DNA of 64,000 bases, from the NCBI GenBank assembly GCA_946555345.1, contig CAMNSS010000009.1:1-64000 (forward strand), in the 5' to 3' direction. Of this stretch, positions 56,560 to 64,000 are shown piece by piece; position 1 is the first letter of the stretch; every line of letters begins with the position of its first letter. The notes under the pieces were generated by a model. The model did no database searches. It was not told the origin of the DNA and worked only from the letters and a program-made list of their open reading frames with translations. Origin of the DNA: an uncultured Eubacterium sp. GTDB lineage: Bacteria > Bacillota > Clostridia > Peptostreptococcales > Anaerovoracaceae. The position numbers were made by a program, and so were the translations under genes.

Positions 56560-56737
56560 GCCTCCTAACGCGCTTTCCGCCTGTACCATTTATTCACGCG
56601 CTTTGCCTGCGCCTTTCCAGCGCGCTTCTATCTCCGCTTCCCATATGCACACCCCCTTTTTTCCCTTCTCCGCCAGCTATCCGCAAGATGCGCTTTCCAT
56701 ATGTTTTTGATCCGCCTCCTAATGCGCTTTCCGCCTG
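56560..56737. repeat. 24-bp near-identical direct repeat near recD2 end
   Basis: 56560-56583 and 56714-56737 share GCCTCCTAA(C/T)GCGCTTTCC and end CGCCTG, one mismatch in 24 bp. The interval 56357-56744 also has many GCGC-type phrases and no gene. Confidence 0.55.
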
Positions 56738-56744
56738 CACCCCT

Positions 56745-58967
56745 TTACAAACCGCCAAGCCCCAGGTATTTTCCCAGCCTTGTCCCAAGACCGGAGAACC
56801 GTTCCTTGATCCGGTTGTTATCAACCATGCCGTGCAGCTTTCCTTCTGAACCCACCAGCACGACCGCCTTTTTTCCGCGGGTAACCGCCGTATATAGCAA
56901 GTTCCTGCTCGCAAGCACCGGCGGAAACCAGCTGACAGGCATGACCACGACCGGGAACTCGCTTCCCTGGCTCTTATGGACCGTAATGGCATAAGCAAGC
57001 TCCAGCTCATCAAGCTGGTTAAACGCATACGTGACGTGCTTTACATCATCATATACGACCGTGAGTTCATTGAACTGGCGATCCACCTTCTGGACAAACC
57101 CAACGTCTCCGTTGAAGATCCCTTCCCCTTCCGTAAAATCCTCCAGGTTCTTCCACGCAAGCTGGTAATTGTTCCTGATCTGCATCACCTTGTCCCCCTC
57201 CCGGAAAATACGATCCCCAAAGACCTTTTCCGCAAGGCTGTCGTCAGGCGGGTTCAACACTGCCTGCAATTCTTTATTCAGGTTGATGCTCCCCAAAATC
57301 CCTTTCCTGACAGGAGTAAGCACCTGAATATCGGAAGCAGGTGAAATTTCCTCGTAAAAGGCGGGCAGCCGCTTCGTGCATAGCTCCTTGATCGTCTCCA
57401 GCATATCCTTCTCCGCACTGCGCCGCAGGAGGAAAAAATCCTTATCCTTTGCATTGCAATCCGGATAATCCCCCTTATTGATCCTGTGTGCATTCACCAC
57501 GATCATGCTTTCCTCCGCCTGGCGGAAAATTTCGGTCAGTCTTGTACAATAGATATATTCGCTGTCAATGATATCGCGAAGGACATTACCCGCACCCACA
57601 GACGGAAGCTGGTCGGCGTCGCCTACCATGATCAGCCTCGTCCCCGGCCTGATTGCGCTTACAAGCGCATTCATCAAAATCAAATCTATCATGGACGCCT
57701 CGTCGATGATCACGGCATCGTATTCAAGCGGCGACTCCTCCGTTTTGCCAAACCGCATCATGTTCTCGCTTTCGGAAAAATAGTATTCCAGCAGCCTGTG
57801 AATGGTAGACGCATAATGCCCCGAGGTTTCAGTAATCCGCTTGGCGGCCCGGCCCGTCGGCGCTGCGATAGCCGTTTTGAGCCCGCTCTCTTCCAGCACG
57901 TTGATGATCGCATTGATGATCGTGGTCTTTCCCGTCCCGGGACCTCCCGTAATGACGGAAACGCCCATGTTCAGCGATGTCGTTACCGCATGCTTCTGGT
58001 TTTCCGACAAGTGAATGCCCGTGATAAACTCCGTCTTGGCGATGAGGCTTGCGGCGCTGGCCGCAATGGGCTTTAAGCCTGCGGAATTGAGCTGTGCGAG
58101 CAGTTTGCACACGTTCTGTTCCGCCATATAGTACGGCATGAGGAACACGACGTTCCTGTCCTCCAGTTTTTCAAGATGCAGATTCCCTTCAAAAACCATT
58201 GCCGTAAGCTGGTCCTCCACCTGCTCTATGGACAAGCCTAAAAGCTCGCCCGTCTTTTCGCACAGCATTCTTTGCGGGAGAAAGGTATTGCCTTCGCTGG
58301 CAAAGTACGACAGCGTAAATTTAATCCCGCTTTTGATCCGAAACTCATCATCGGCGGAGATACCCATTTTTTCAGCGATCATATCGGCTTTTTTAAACCC
58401 GATCCCAAAGATATCCTCGACCAGCCTGTAAGGGTTTTCCTCTACTGCCTTGATGGTTTCCGGTCCATATATATGATATAGTTTCATCGCATAATCCGCA
58501 CCGATTCCATACTGCTGCAAATGCATGCTCACCCGTGCAAATGCGCGGTGCTTGCCATATGCCTCCGTTATCGCAGCCGCCTTTTTCTCCCGAATGCCGG
58601 AAATCTCAGTCAGCCGCTTTGGTTCTTCTTCCATGATCCGCAGGGTATCCGCACCAAATTTCGATACGATGGCGGCAGCCGTCTTTTTCCCAATGCCTTT
58701 GATCACGCCAGAGGCCAAAAACGCCCGTATGCTGTCTTCCGTGGATGGCATCATTTCTTCAAAGCCTTTAATGGCAAACTGCTCTCCATAAGTGGGATGC
58801 TCGGTAAATTCCCCACGCAGGACATAGCTTCTGCCAACATCTGCATAAGGCAAATTACCTACGGCAGTAAATGCTTCGATTTCCGTTTCAAAAACGGCTA
58901 CCGTATAGCCGTTTTTATCATTCCGAAAGATTACTTCTGCTATCGTTCCCTGTTTTTCTTCCATCAT
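56745..58967 (-). CDS. recD2: RecD2-type ATP-dependent DNA helicase
   Basis: A 740-residue SF1 5'-3' helicase. The N-terminal OB-like and helix-hairpin-helix region (GTIAEVIFRNDKNGYTV, GVIKGIGKKTAAAIV) precedes helicase motifs: Walker A TGGPGTGKTT, IIDEASMID, GDADQLPSVG and AITVHKSQGSEF. It works alone, without RecBC, in DNA repair. The start is ATG 58967 or 58964; no strong ribosome site is seen. Confidence 0.94.
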   Translation of the reverse strand: MMEEKQGTIAEVIFRNDKNGYTVAVFETEIEAFTAVGNLPYADVGRSYVLRGEFTEHPTYGEQFAIKGFEEMMPSTEDSIRAFLASGVIKGIGKKTAAAIVSKFGADTLRIMEEEPKRLTEISGIREKKAAAITEAYGKHRAFARVSMHLQQYGIGADYAMKLYHIYGPETIKAVEENPYRLVEDIFGIGFKKADMIAEKMGISADDEFRIKSGIKFTLSYFASEGNTFLPQRMLCEKTGELLGLSIEQVEDQLTAMVFEGNLHLEKLEDRNVVFLMPYYMAEQNVCKLLAQLNSAGLKPIAASAASLIAKTEFITGIHLSENQKHAVTTSLNMGVSVITGGPGTGKTTIINAIINVLEESGLKTAIAAPTGRAAKRITETSGHYASTIHRLLEYYFSESENMMRFGKTEESPLEYDAVIIDEASMIDLILMNALVSAIRPGTRLIMVGDADQLPSVGAGNVLRDIIDSEYIYCTRLTEIFRQAEESMIVVNAHRINKGDYPDCNAKDKDFFLLRRSAEKDMLETIKELCTKRLPAFYEEISPASDIQVLTPVRKGILGSINLNKELQAVLNPPDDSLAEKVFGDRIFREGDKVMQIRNNYQLAWKNLEDFTEGEGIFNGDVGFVQKVDRQFNELTVVYDDVKHVTYAFNQLDELELAYAITVHKSQGSEFPVVVMPVSWFPPVLASRNLLYTAVTRGKKAVVLVGSEGKLHGMVDNNRIKERFSGLGTRLGKYLGLGGL

Positions 58968-59097
58968 ATTCAATGTTCATCCAATGCTTTTGCCCGGCTG
59001 CCTGCACCTATTCCGGCGGCGCTGTTGAAATGTCCGCCGCAACCTTTTGGCCTAGCAGTTTCGCCCGCACGCCTGCCTCAACCATCCGCCTAGCCGC

Positions 59098-60366
59098 CTA
59101 CCGCAGCCATTTCACCCCGCGGAAAGCGGCTCTGAATTTATTCTTATTAAATTTTGCCGCAAATTTCAACAGCTCTTTTCTCTCATTATATTTCGGCTTC
59201 TGATGCACCACGTCGGGGAGCAAATGCAATAAATATTCAGCCCGCTCCGCATCGTCGGTAATCCCCGCTTCGATGATATCGTCCGCATCGATGGCCAAAT
59301 CCTCTGCAAAGACCGGCTGCTTTTCAGCCAAGATGATCTTGAGGATATGGTCGCGGCCTTCAATTTTCTGCGTACTCAAATCAAAAACCGCCGCCTGCGC
59401 TTTGGAAAGCTTGTCGATAAAGTTGTATTTGTCCCAGCCGCAACGATTGAGAAACCCCTTGATTGCCACATCCGTCCCCAGAAAGTGAATATCCTGCACG
59501 AGCGTTTTCGCGTCCAATAAATACTCCCGGTCCAGTCCTTCATATGGCAAGTATTCCACCGCTTCCCGGTAATATTTATCAAAGCAAAGGTAAATCAACG
59601 CCTGTCTCCTCAGCGGAATATGTTTGGTTTCGTCGATATGCTCCGTCAGCGTTTCATAATCGTTTTCGGCACGTTTGCCTGCAGCAGCGGCCGTCTTTTC
59701 CCCGATGATTCCCGGAAGAAGCCCCAGCCCAGCAACCATCTTCAACGCTTTTCCCGCATATTTTCCATTTACGATGAGCGTGAACTCATACAAAATTTCG
59801 TCTTTGTCAGCTGCCTGCAAAAGAACTGCATTCTGGGCGATGCTTTCAGATAAGCCCCTGCTCAAATCAAAGCCGTATAAAGAAACATAGCGAATCGCTT
59901 TCAACATCTTTTCCGGCGCTTTCTGGAATGCCTCCTGGATATCGCCTGCCGGTTTCAACAGCAAATCTTTGATATCCTGCCTGCCGCCATAAGGGTCAAC
60001 AGGGCTTTTCTGCGGATGCTCCGCAATCGCCTCCGCCGTAAAATCATATTTCCGCACCTGATCCTCTATCTTGCCCCGCATGGTTACGATATCGGCAATG
60101 ATCCCTTCCAGGGAATCCGCCACATTGATATCATCCGAAATAATTTCCTCCGTATCGTCCAGTCGCACCACCTGCTTGCCGATCGCCTCTCCATCAGGGA
60201 AAAATTTCCGAACTTCATCCTGTGGGCAATCCGTGTAAAGATCCCAATCCTGCGGTTCTTCTCCTGCGTAGGAGGCCATCACGCACTGTCCAGCGCAATA
60301 CACTTCATAACCTGCGGTGGTCAGTTTATTGATGATTCGGTTGACATCTTTGGGGATTTTCGTCAT
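59098..60366 (-). CDS. divergent CCA-adding enzyme / poly(A) polymerase family nucleotidyltransferase
   Basis: A 422-residue protein of the class II nucleotidyltransferase fold. The DxD catalytic pair is present in QDWDLYT, but the usual GGxxRD loop is CAGQCVMASYAG. RKYDFTAEAI replaces the RRDFTINA motif, and MLKAIRYVSLYGFDL recalls the later RAIRFA region. It could be a tRNA nucleotidyltransferase with an unusual N-terminus or a related enzyme. ATG 60366 follows AAAGG. It is transcribed between recD2 and a YhaM-like exonuclease. Confidence 0.75.
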   Translation of the reverse strand: MTKIPKDVNRIINKLTTAGYEVYCAGQCVMASYAGEEPQDWDLYTDCPQDEVRKFFPDGEAIGKQVVRLDDTEEIISDDINVADSLEGIIADIVTMRGKIEDQVRKYDFTAEAIAEHPQKSPVDPYGGRQDIKDLLLKPAGDIQEAFQKAPEKMLKAIRYVSLYGFDLSRGLSESIAQNAVLLQAADKDEILYEFTLIVNGKYAGKALKMVAGLGLLPGIIGEKTAAAAGKRAENDYETLTEHIDETKHIPLRRQALIYLCFDKYYREAVEYLPYEGLDREYLLDAKTLVQDIHFLGTDVAIKGFLNRCGWDKYNFIDKLSKAQAAVFDLSTQKIEGRDHILKIILAEKQPVFAEDLAIDADDIIEAGITDDAERAEYLLHLLPDVVHQKPKYNERKELLKFAAKFNKNKFRAAFRGVKWLR

Positions 60367-60544
60367 CTTGGGATACCTTTCTTGGAAATTGCCGGATTTC
60401 ACGATCGCCTAGCCTCGACAGGCTGCCAGACTCATAACGGACTTAACGGCATGACGATTCAGCCACGGTTTGCCAGAGCCGGGCCAGCATAACAATGCTT
60501 GCTAAATTTACACGGCTCCGTCCTTTTCAAAATTTCCAAATTTA

Positions 60545-61510
60545 CTAAAATTCTTCCGAAACCTTATAAATAGTCCTGTTATCCAATGTCCATATCCTGT
60601 CGCTAAAACTGCCCGGCTCTGTCTTATCAACAGCCTCCTGCATATCGTACATCTTCGCATCGATCATATCGAGATAATGGAGCATTTCCGCTTCCGGGAA
60701 AAGCGGTCTCTTCGGGCTTCCAAATTCCGGTTCGTAATGATGGGAAATCAGCATATGCTCCAGCATGATGGTTTTCTCGTTGGAAATCCCCAACTCCCCG
60801 GCCAGCTTGTCTATGCTTTTCACGCCCTGTACCAGATGCCCCAGCATCTTTCCTTCAAACGAGTACCCAGAAGCAATTCCCAGTTCGTTTGCAACGATTT
60901 CGTTCATTTTCTCCATATCATGAAGGATGACGCCAGCCATCACCAGTTCTTGGTTAAGATTGGTGTATATCCCGCATGCTTTTTCCGCCATCATCAGCAT
61001 CCGCTTGACATGATACAAAAGGCCTGCCAGCTCAGCGTGGTGGTTCTTCTGTGCCGCAGGATAGTACATGAGCTTTTCTTTATGGTCCTCCAGCACCCGG
61101 ATGCAGAGATTTTTCAAATCTTGGTCATAAAATGCGTCCGCTTTGCCATAAATATAAGCATACATATCCTCTGCATTTTCCGGCGCTGCTTTTATGTAAT
61201 CCTTCATATCGATGTTGTCTTCTGCCGATGTATGCCGAATCCGGCTTACCCGCAGTTGTTTCATCCCATTCCATTCGGTCACCATGGCTTTGACCTTGAT
61301 CACGCTGCCTTCCTTGATCTTCTCCAAGCCGGGCAACTCCTCGTCAGCAATGTCCCATTTCTTCGCTGAAATTTCCCCGCTACAGTCCGCCAGCAACAAA
61401 TCAAGGTATGCTTTCTTGTTTGAGCCAACCTTCACCGCTACCATCTTGACAATAAAATATGAAATAATTTCTTGCGCAGTCCTGATATCTGAAATATAAA
61501 GATCCTTCAT
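60545..61510 (-). CDS. YhaM-like 3'-5' exoribonuclease (OB + HD domains)
   Basis: A 321-residue protein. An OB-fold (residues about 15-95: AYLDLLLADCSGEISAKKW) is followed by an HD phosphohydrolase domain with NHHAELAGLLYHVKRM, ILHDMEKM and HMLISHHYEP. This order is that of YhaM, which trims RNA ends. It lies near genes of RNA metabolism. Start at 61510. Confidence 0.88.
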   Translation of the reverse strand: MKDLYISDIRTAQEIISYFIVKMVAVKVGSNKKAYLDLLLADCSGEISAKKWDIADEELPGLEKIKEGSVIKVKAMVTEWNGMKQLRVSRIRHTSAEDNIDMKDYIKAAPENAEDMYAYIYGKADAFYDQDLKNLCIRVLEDHKEKLMYYPAAQKNHHAELAGLLYHVKRMLMMAEKACGIYTNLNQELVMAGVILHDMEKMNEIVANELGIASGYSFEGKMLGHLVQGVKSIDKLAGELGISNEKTIMLEHMLISHHYEPEFGSPKRPLFPEAEMLHYLDMIDAKMYDMQEAVDKTEPGSFSDRIWTLDNRTIYKVSEEF

Positions 61511-61862
61511 TGTACCGTTCCCTTTCTTGCGATGGTTTGTATTGCACGGCCGCCAACTGCTGGCCTGGCGATTCAGGCGTCCGCAGGTACGCCGGTTACT
61601 GGCGGCATATCAGCATCCTATGATACGCAATATGCCAAATGGCTCCGGTACAGCCGTTACCGCGCCAAAATGCATTGTTTCTGTGGAAAGGCTGGAAATC
61701 ATTTGCCATTTTTGCCATTACAAAGCCTCCGCCCCCATCTGCCTATTATTTTCATTTTACATGAAAATCGTTGAAAAGGGAAGGAAAATCGGTTCGCACC
61801 TGATTGAAAAAGCCAATGGGCGAGGCGCTATCGCAAACAAAAAACGCCGCCGCATGAAAAGG
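61511..61862. other. interval without a recognised gene
   Basis: About 350 bp upstream of the YhaM-like gene and downstream of the chemoreceptor. Plus-strand frames are open but lack ribosome sites; I see no motif. Confidence 0.35.
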
Positions 61863-63557
61863 CTATTTGTTTTTTAAGCGAAACCGTTCCACCAGGCTCT
61901 TCATAAGCTGCGACTGGCTGGACAATTCTTCGCTTGCGGCTGCGCTTTCTTCCGCAGTGGCCGAATTTGTCTGTACAACACTGGAAATCTGGTCAATACC
62001 CACGGTAACCTGGGAGATAGCGTCAGCCTGAAGGCTGCTAGCCTTTGAAATTTCTTCGATCACGCCTGTCATTTCATTTACGCCATTGACCGCCTGAAGC
62101 AAGGACTGAGCTGTCTCATCGGCAATCTGCGTTCCGTTTTCGACCGCCTTTAAGGAATTTTCGATCAAGGCAGAGGTATTCTGCGAGGCTTCTGCGCTTT
62201 TACTTGCCAAATTGCGGACTTCGTCTGCCACTACAGCAAACCCCTTCCCCGCAACGCCTGCACGAGCTGCTTCCACAGCGGCATTTAAAGCAAGAATATT
62301 AGTCTGGAAAGCAATATCTTCAATGGTCTTAATAATTTTACTGATTTCATTGGAGCAATTACTGATCTCACGCATCGCTTGTATCATCTGCTGCATTTTT
62401 TCATTGCTCACGCCCATTTCCGCACTGACGCTGCCTGCCGCCGTATTGGCCTGCTGCGCACTATCTGCATTCTGCTTCACTTTATCAGAAATTTCATTAA
62501 TCGTAGCTGCAAGCTCCTGAACCGAACTTGCTTGTTCGGTCGCTCCCTGGGAAAGAGCCTGCGCGCCGTTGGACACCTGTTCCGACCCGCTAGCAACCTG
62601 GGATGAACTTTGGCTGATTTGCAGCATTGTATCGTTAAGCCGCCCTGCAATGCCCCGGAAAGAAACCAGCAACGGATAAAAACCGCCCGTATATTCCGCT
62701 TCACAGTCTGAATCCACTGTAAAATCCCCATCTGCCATTTGAGCAAGAAACCTATTTTCATCATCAATAATAGCCCGAAGCTTATGGATTAATCTGCGCA
62801 CCTGATCAGCCAGAATCCCCAACTCATCCTTGGCGGTATAGGAAATCTCTACATCCAAATCGCCCTCTGCCATTTTTATCGCAGCATTCTCTATTTCAGA
62901 AATAGGAATTTTAATCGCTCGTATTACCACAAACGAAAAGAAAATCCCCACAAGAATTACGGCAACAATAACCACCGCCATAATGCAGATAGCAGTTTTG
63001 TAAAGGCAAGAGCTTTCCTCCGTTGCAGTATTGCTGCCTTCTGCATTGTAATCAATAATATCATTAAAAGCACCGTTTAGGGAATTGTAAAGATCCACGC
63101 ACTCGCCTTCCAGAATAGCGCGGGCCTCTTCAATGCGGCCTTGCCTGGCTAACGCTATGATTTCTTCATCGGCTTCATTGTATTGCGCCCAAAGATTCAT
63201 AGCATTATCATAAAAAGCCTTCTCCTCTTTATCAATTAATTTTGCGTATGTAGCTAAGAGGGTATCCATATCCTCTTTTTCTTTTTGGAGGTACTGAAGG
63301 CTGGACTCCCTTACATCATCGGAAATTGCGGTAAGATACCCTAATTCATTCAACCTGATATTGGAAAGGGTAGCGGTCAATTCCCTTCCCGTATCAATGC
63401 TGGGAAGCCAGCTCTTCGTAATATCGCTTGTCATATCGTTCATCCGCCCCATCAGGGAAAATGACATACCACCGATAATGAACATGCCAATCAACGCAAC
63501 GCCTATGAGAATATACAGCTTTAACCTGATTTTTAAATTTCGTATGCAATGAATCAT
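61863..63557 (-). CDS. methyl-accepting chemotaxis protein
   Basis: A 564-residue receptor: transmembrane helix at 12-34, a four-helix-bundle sensor domain (about 36-190, family 4HB_MCP-like), a second helix (about 190-212), HAMP (AAIKMAEGDLDVEISY), and the signalling tip with IAFQTNILALNAAVEAARAG. It senses an unknown small ligand. No che or flagellar genes are in the window. Confidence 0.95.
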   Translation of the reverse strand: MIHCIRNLKIRLKLYILIGVALIGMFIIGGMSFSLMGRMNDMTSDITKSWLPSIDTGRELTATLSNIRLNELGYLTAISDDVRESSLQYLQKEKEDMDTLLATYAKLIDKEEKAFYDNAMNLWAQYNEADEEIIALARQGRIEEARAILEGECVDLYNSLNGAFNDIIDYNAEGSNTATEESSCLYKTAICIMAVVIVAVILVGIFFSFVVIRAIKIPISEIENAAIKMAEGDLDVEISYTAKDELGILADQVRRLIHKLRAIIDDENRFLAQMADGDFTVDSDCEAEYTGGFYPLLVSFRGIAGRLNDTMLQISQSSSQVASGSEQVSNGAQALSQGATEQASSVQELAATINEISDKVKQNADSAQQANTAAGSVSAEMGVSNEKMQQMIQAMREISNCSNEISKIIKTIEDIAFQTNILALNAAVEAARAGVAGKGFAVVADEVRNLASKSAEASQNTSALIENSLKAVENGTQIADETAQSLLQAVNGVNEMTGVIEEISKASSLQADAISQVTVGIDQISSVVQTNSATAEESAAASEELSSQSQLMKSLVERFRLKNK

Positions 63558-63755
63558 GATCTTAATCTCCTTCTAGCTTTTCAGCATATATTTCCAAATA
63601 TATATCGGCATACCCATCCTGTTTCATAAGCAATTTTAAAACAGAAAACTAAAATGCTACTCGTAATATTAAGCCAAATAGGGGGCAAAGGATTCCACAA
63701 AAAAACCAGCAACGGTATGCTGGCTGTGATAAAAAAGATTAACATTATTCTGTGA

Positions 63756-64000
63756 TCAGTTTCGGCCAGCCACCTTATAAATTTCATCGGAAGCGGGCGG
63801 ATCGATCACGATGCCTGCTCCATCCGCATCAGGCTCTTTCTGTGCGCTTCGGTCATCGGCGGCATCTTTCGCCGCATTGCTATCGCCATTCCCCTCGGCA
63901 ACGCTTTTTGTCCTGCCGCAATCACACCTTCCATCAGCCTGGGACGCACAGTCTTTTCCATCTGTCGTGCCAAACAGCCGAATCCCATAACCTTCATGCT
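63756..64000 (-). CDS. 3' end of a gene cut by the window edge (unknown)
   Basis: A minus-strand frame open from the right edge to TGA at 63756-63758 gives 80 residues with no internal stop. It contains HEGYGIRLFGTTDGKD, CDCGRTKSVAEG, an Asp/Ala-rich run and GIVIDPPASDEIYKVAGRN at the end. It has no start in view. It may be the C-terminus of a real protein; I do not recognise the family. Confidence 0.4.
   Translation of the reverse strand, partial: HEGYGIRLFGTTDGKDCASQADGRCDCGRTKSVAEGNGDSNAAKDAADDRSAQKEPDADGAGIVIDPPASDEIYKVAGRN

Noticed and set aside
63581-63787. 68-codon hydrophobic ORF upstream of the chemoreceptor
   Set aside because: No ribosome-binding site, overlaps the end of another frame, and hydrophobicity could come from T-rich DNA.

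Overview
The window looks like chromosomal DNA of an anaerobic member of the Clostridia (Bacillota). It has a cdaA-cdaR-glmM-glmS cluster, a long-form hibernation factor, a YhaM-type exonuclease, a RecD2-type helicase, a class B sortase, LytR-CpsA-Psr proteins, a BspA-like surface protein and strong AGGAGG ribosome-binding sites. A gut Clostridia lineage is my guess. I cannot name the genus from the sequence alone.

Layout. (1) 1-3420: a hydantoin/pyrimidine uptake and ring-opening pair (NCS1 permease, dihydropyrimidinase/hydantoinase) with a clear promoter and terminator. (2) 4048-6675: a large wall-anchored leucine-rich-repeat protein. (3) About 6741-18909: a Tn4451-like integrative mobilizable element. 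It carries a large serine recombinase at the left end, tnpV at the right end, a decayed mob module (mobC, broken mobA, an oriT candidate), and a type I restriction-modification operon (xre-hsdM-hsdS-DUF3644 remnant-hsdR) as cargo. Imperfect inverted repeats of about 60 bp, each containing a hairpin, bracket it. (4) 19269-26419: ferritin, a GntR-controlled ABC transporter, a ferredoxin-nitroreductase, gltX, and repeat-rich intergenic DNA. (5) About 26890-27240: a compact type I toxin-antitoxin locus. (6) 27493-46900: a roughly 20-gene capsule/exopolysaccharide cluster on the minus strand with a strong promoter at 47019-47047. (7) 47417-64000: housekeeping genes on the minus strand (ahcY, glmS, glmM, cdaR, cdaA, hpf, comF-like, recD2-like, a CCA-transferase relative, a YhaM-like exonuclease, a chemoreceptor).

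How the capsule cluster seems to work. A polyprenyl-phosphate sugar transferase starts the repeat unit. A family-2 glycosyltransferase and a sialyltransferase-like enzyme extend it, a flippase exports it and a Wzy-like protein polymerises it. Wzz/CpsD/CpsB set chain length, and LCP proteins probably attach the chain to the wall. In the middle, four consecutive genes (CMP-sugar synthetase, DRE-TIM aldolase, acetolactate-synthase-like enzyme split by a frameshift, KdsC-like phosphatase) look like a route to an unusual CMP-activated keto-acid sugar. A QueC-like PP-loop protein, a phosphoribosyltransferase and a PHP phosphoesterase are unexpected extra members.

The most unusual non-coding signal is a repeat built from two 11-bp arms (consensus TTTCACCGTTT and its inverse) always spanning exactly 41 bp. 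It recurs six times in two arrays far apart (22589-22954 and 47202-47336), with a 94-95 bp period between adjacent units in most cases. Several genes carry single-base frameshifts, mostly in short homopolymers; these may be real decay or sequencing error.
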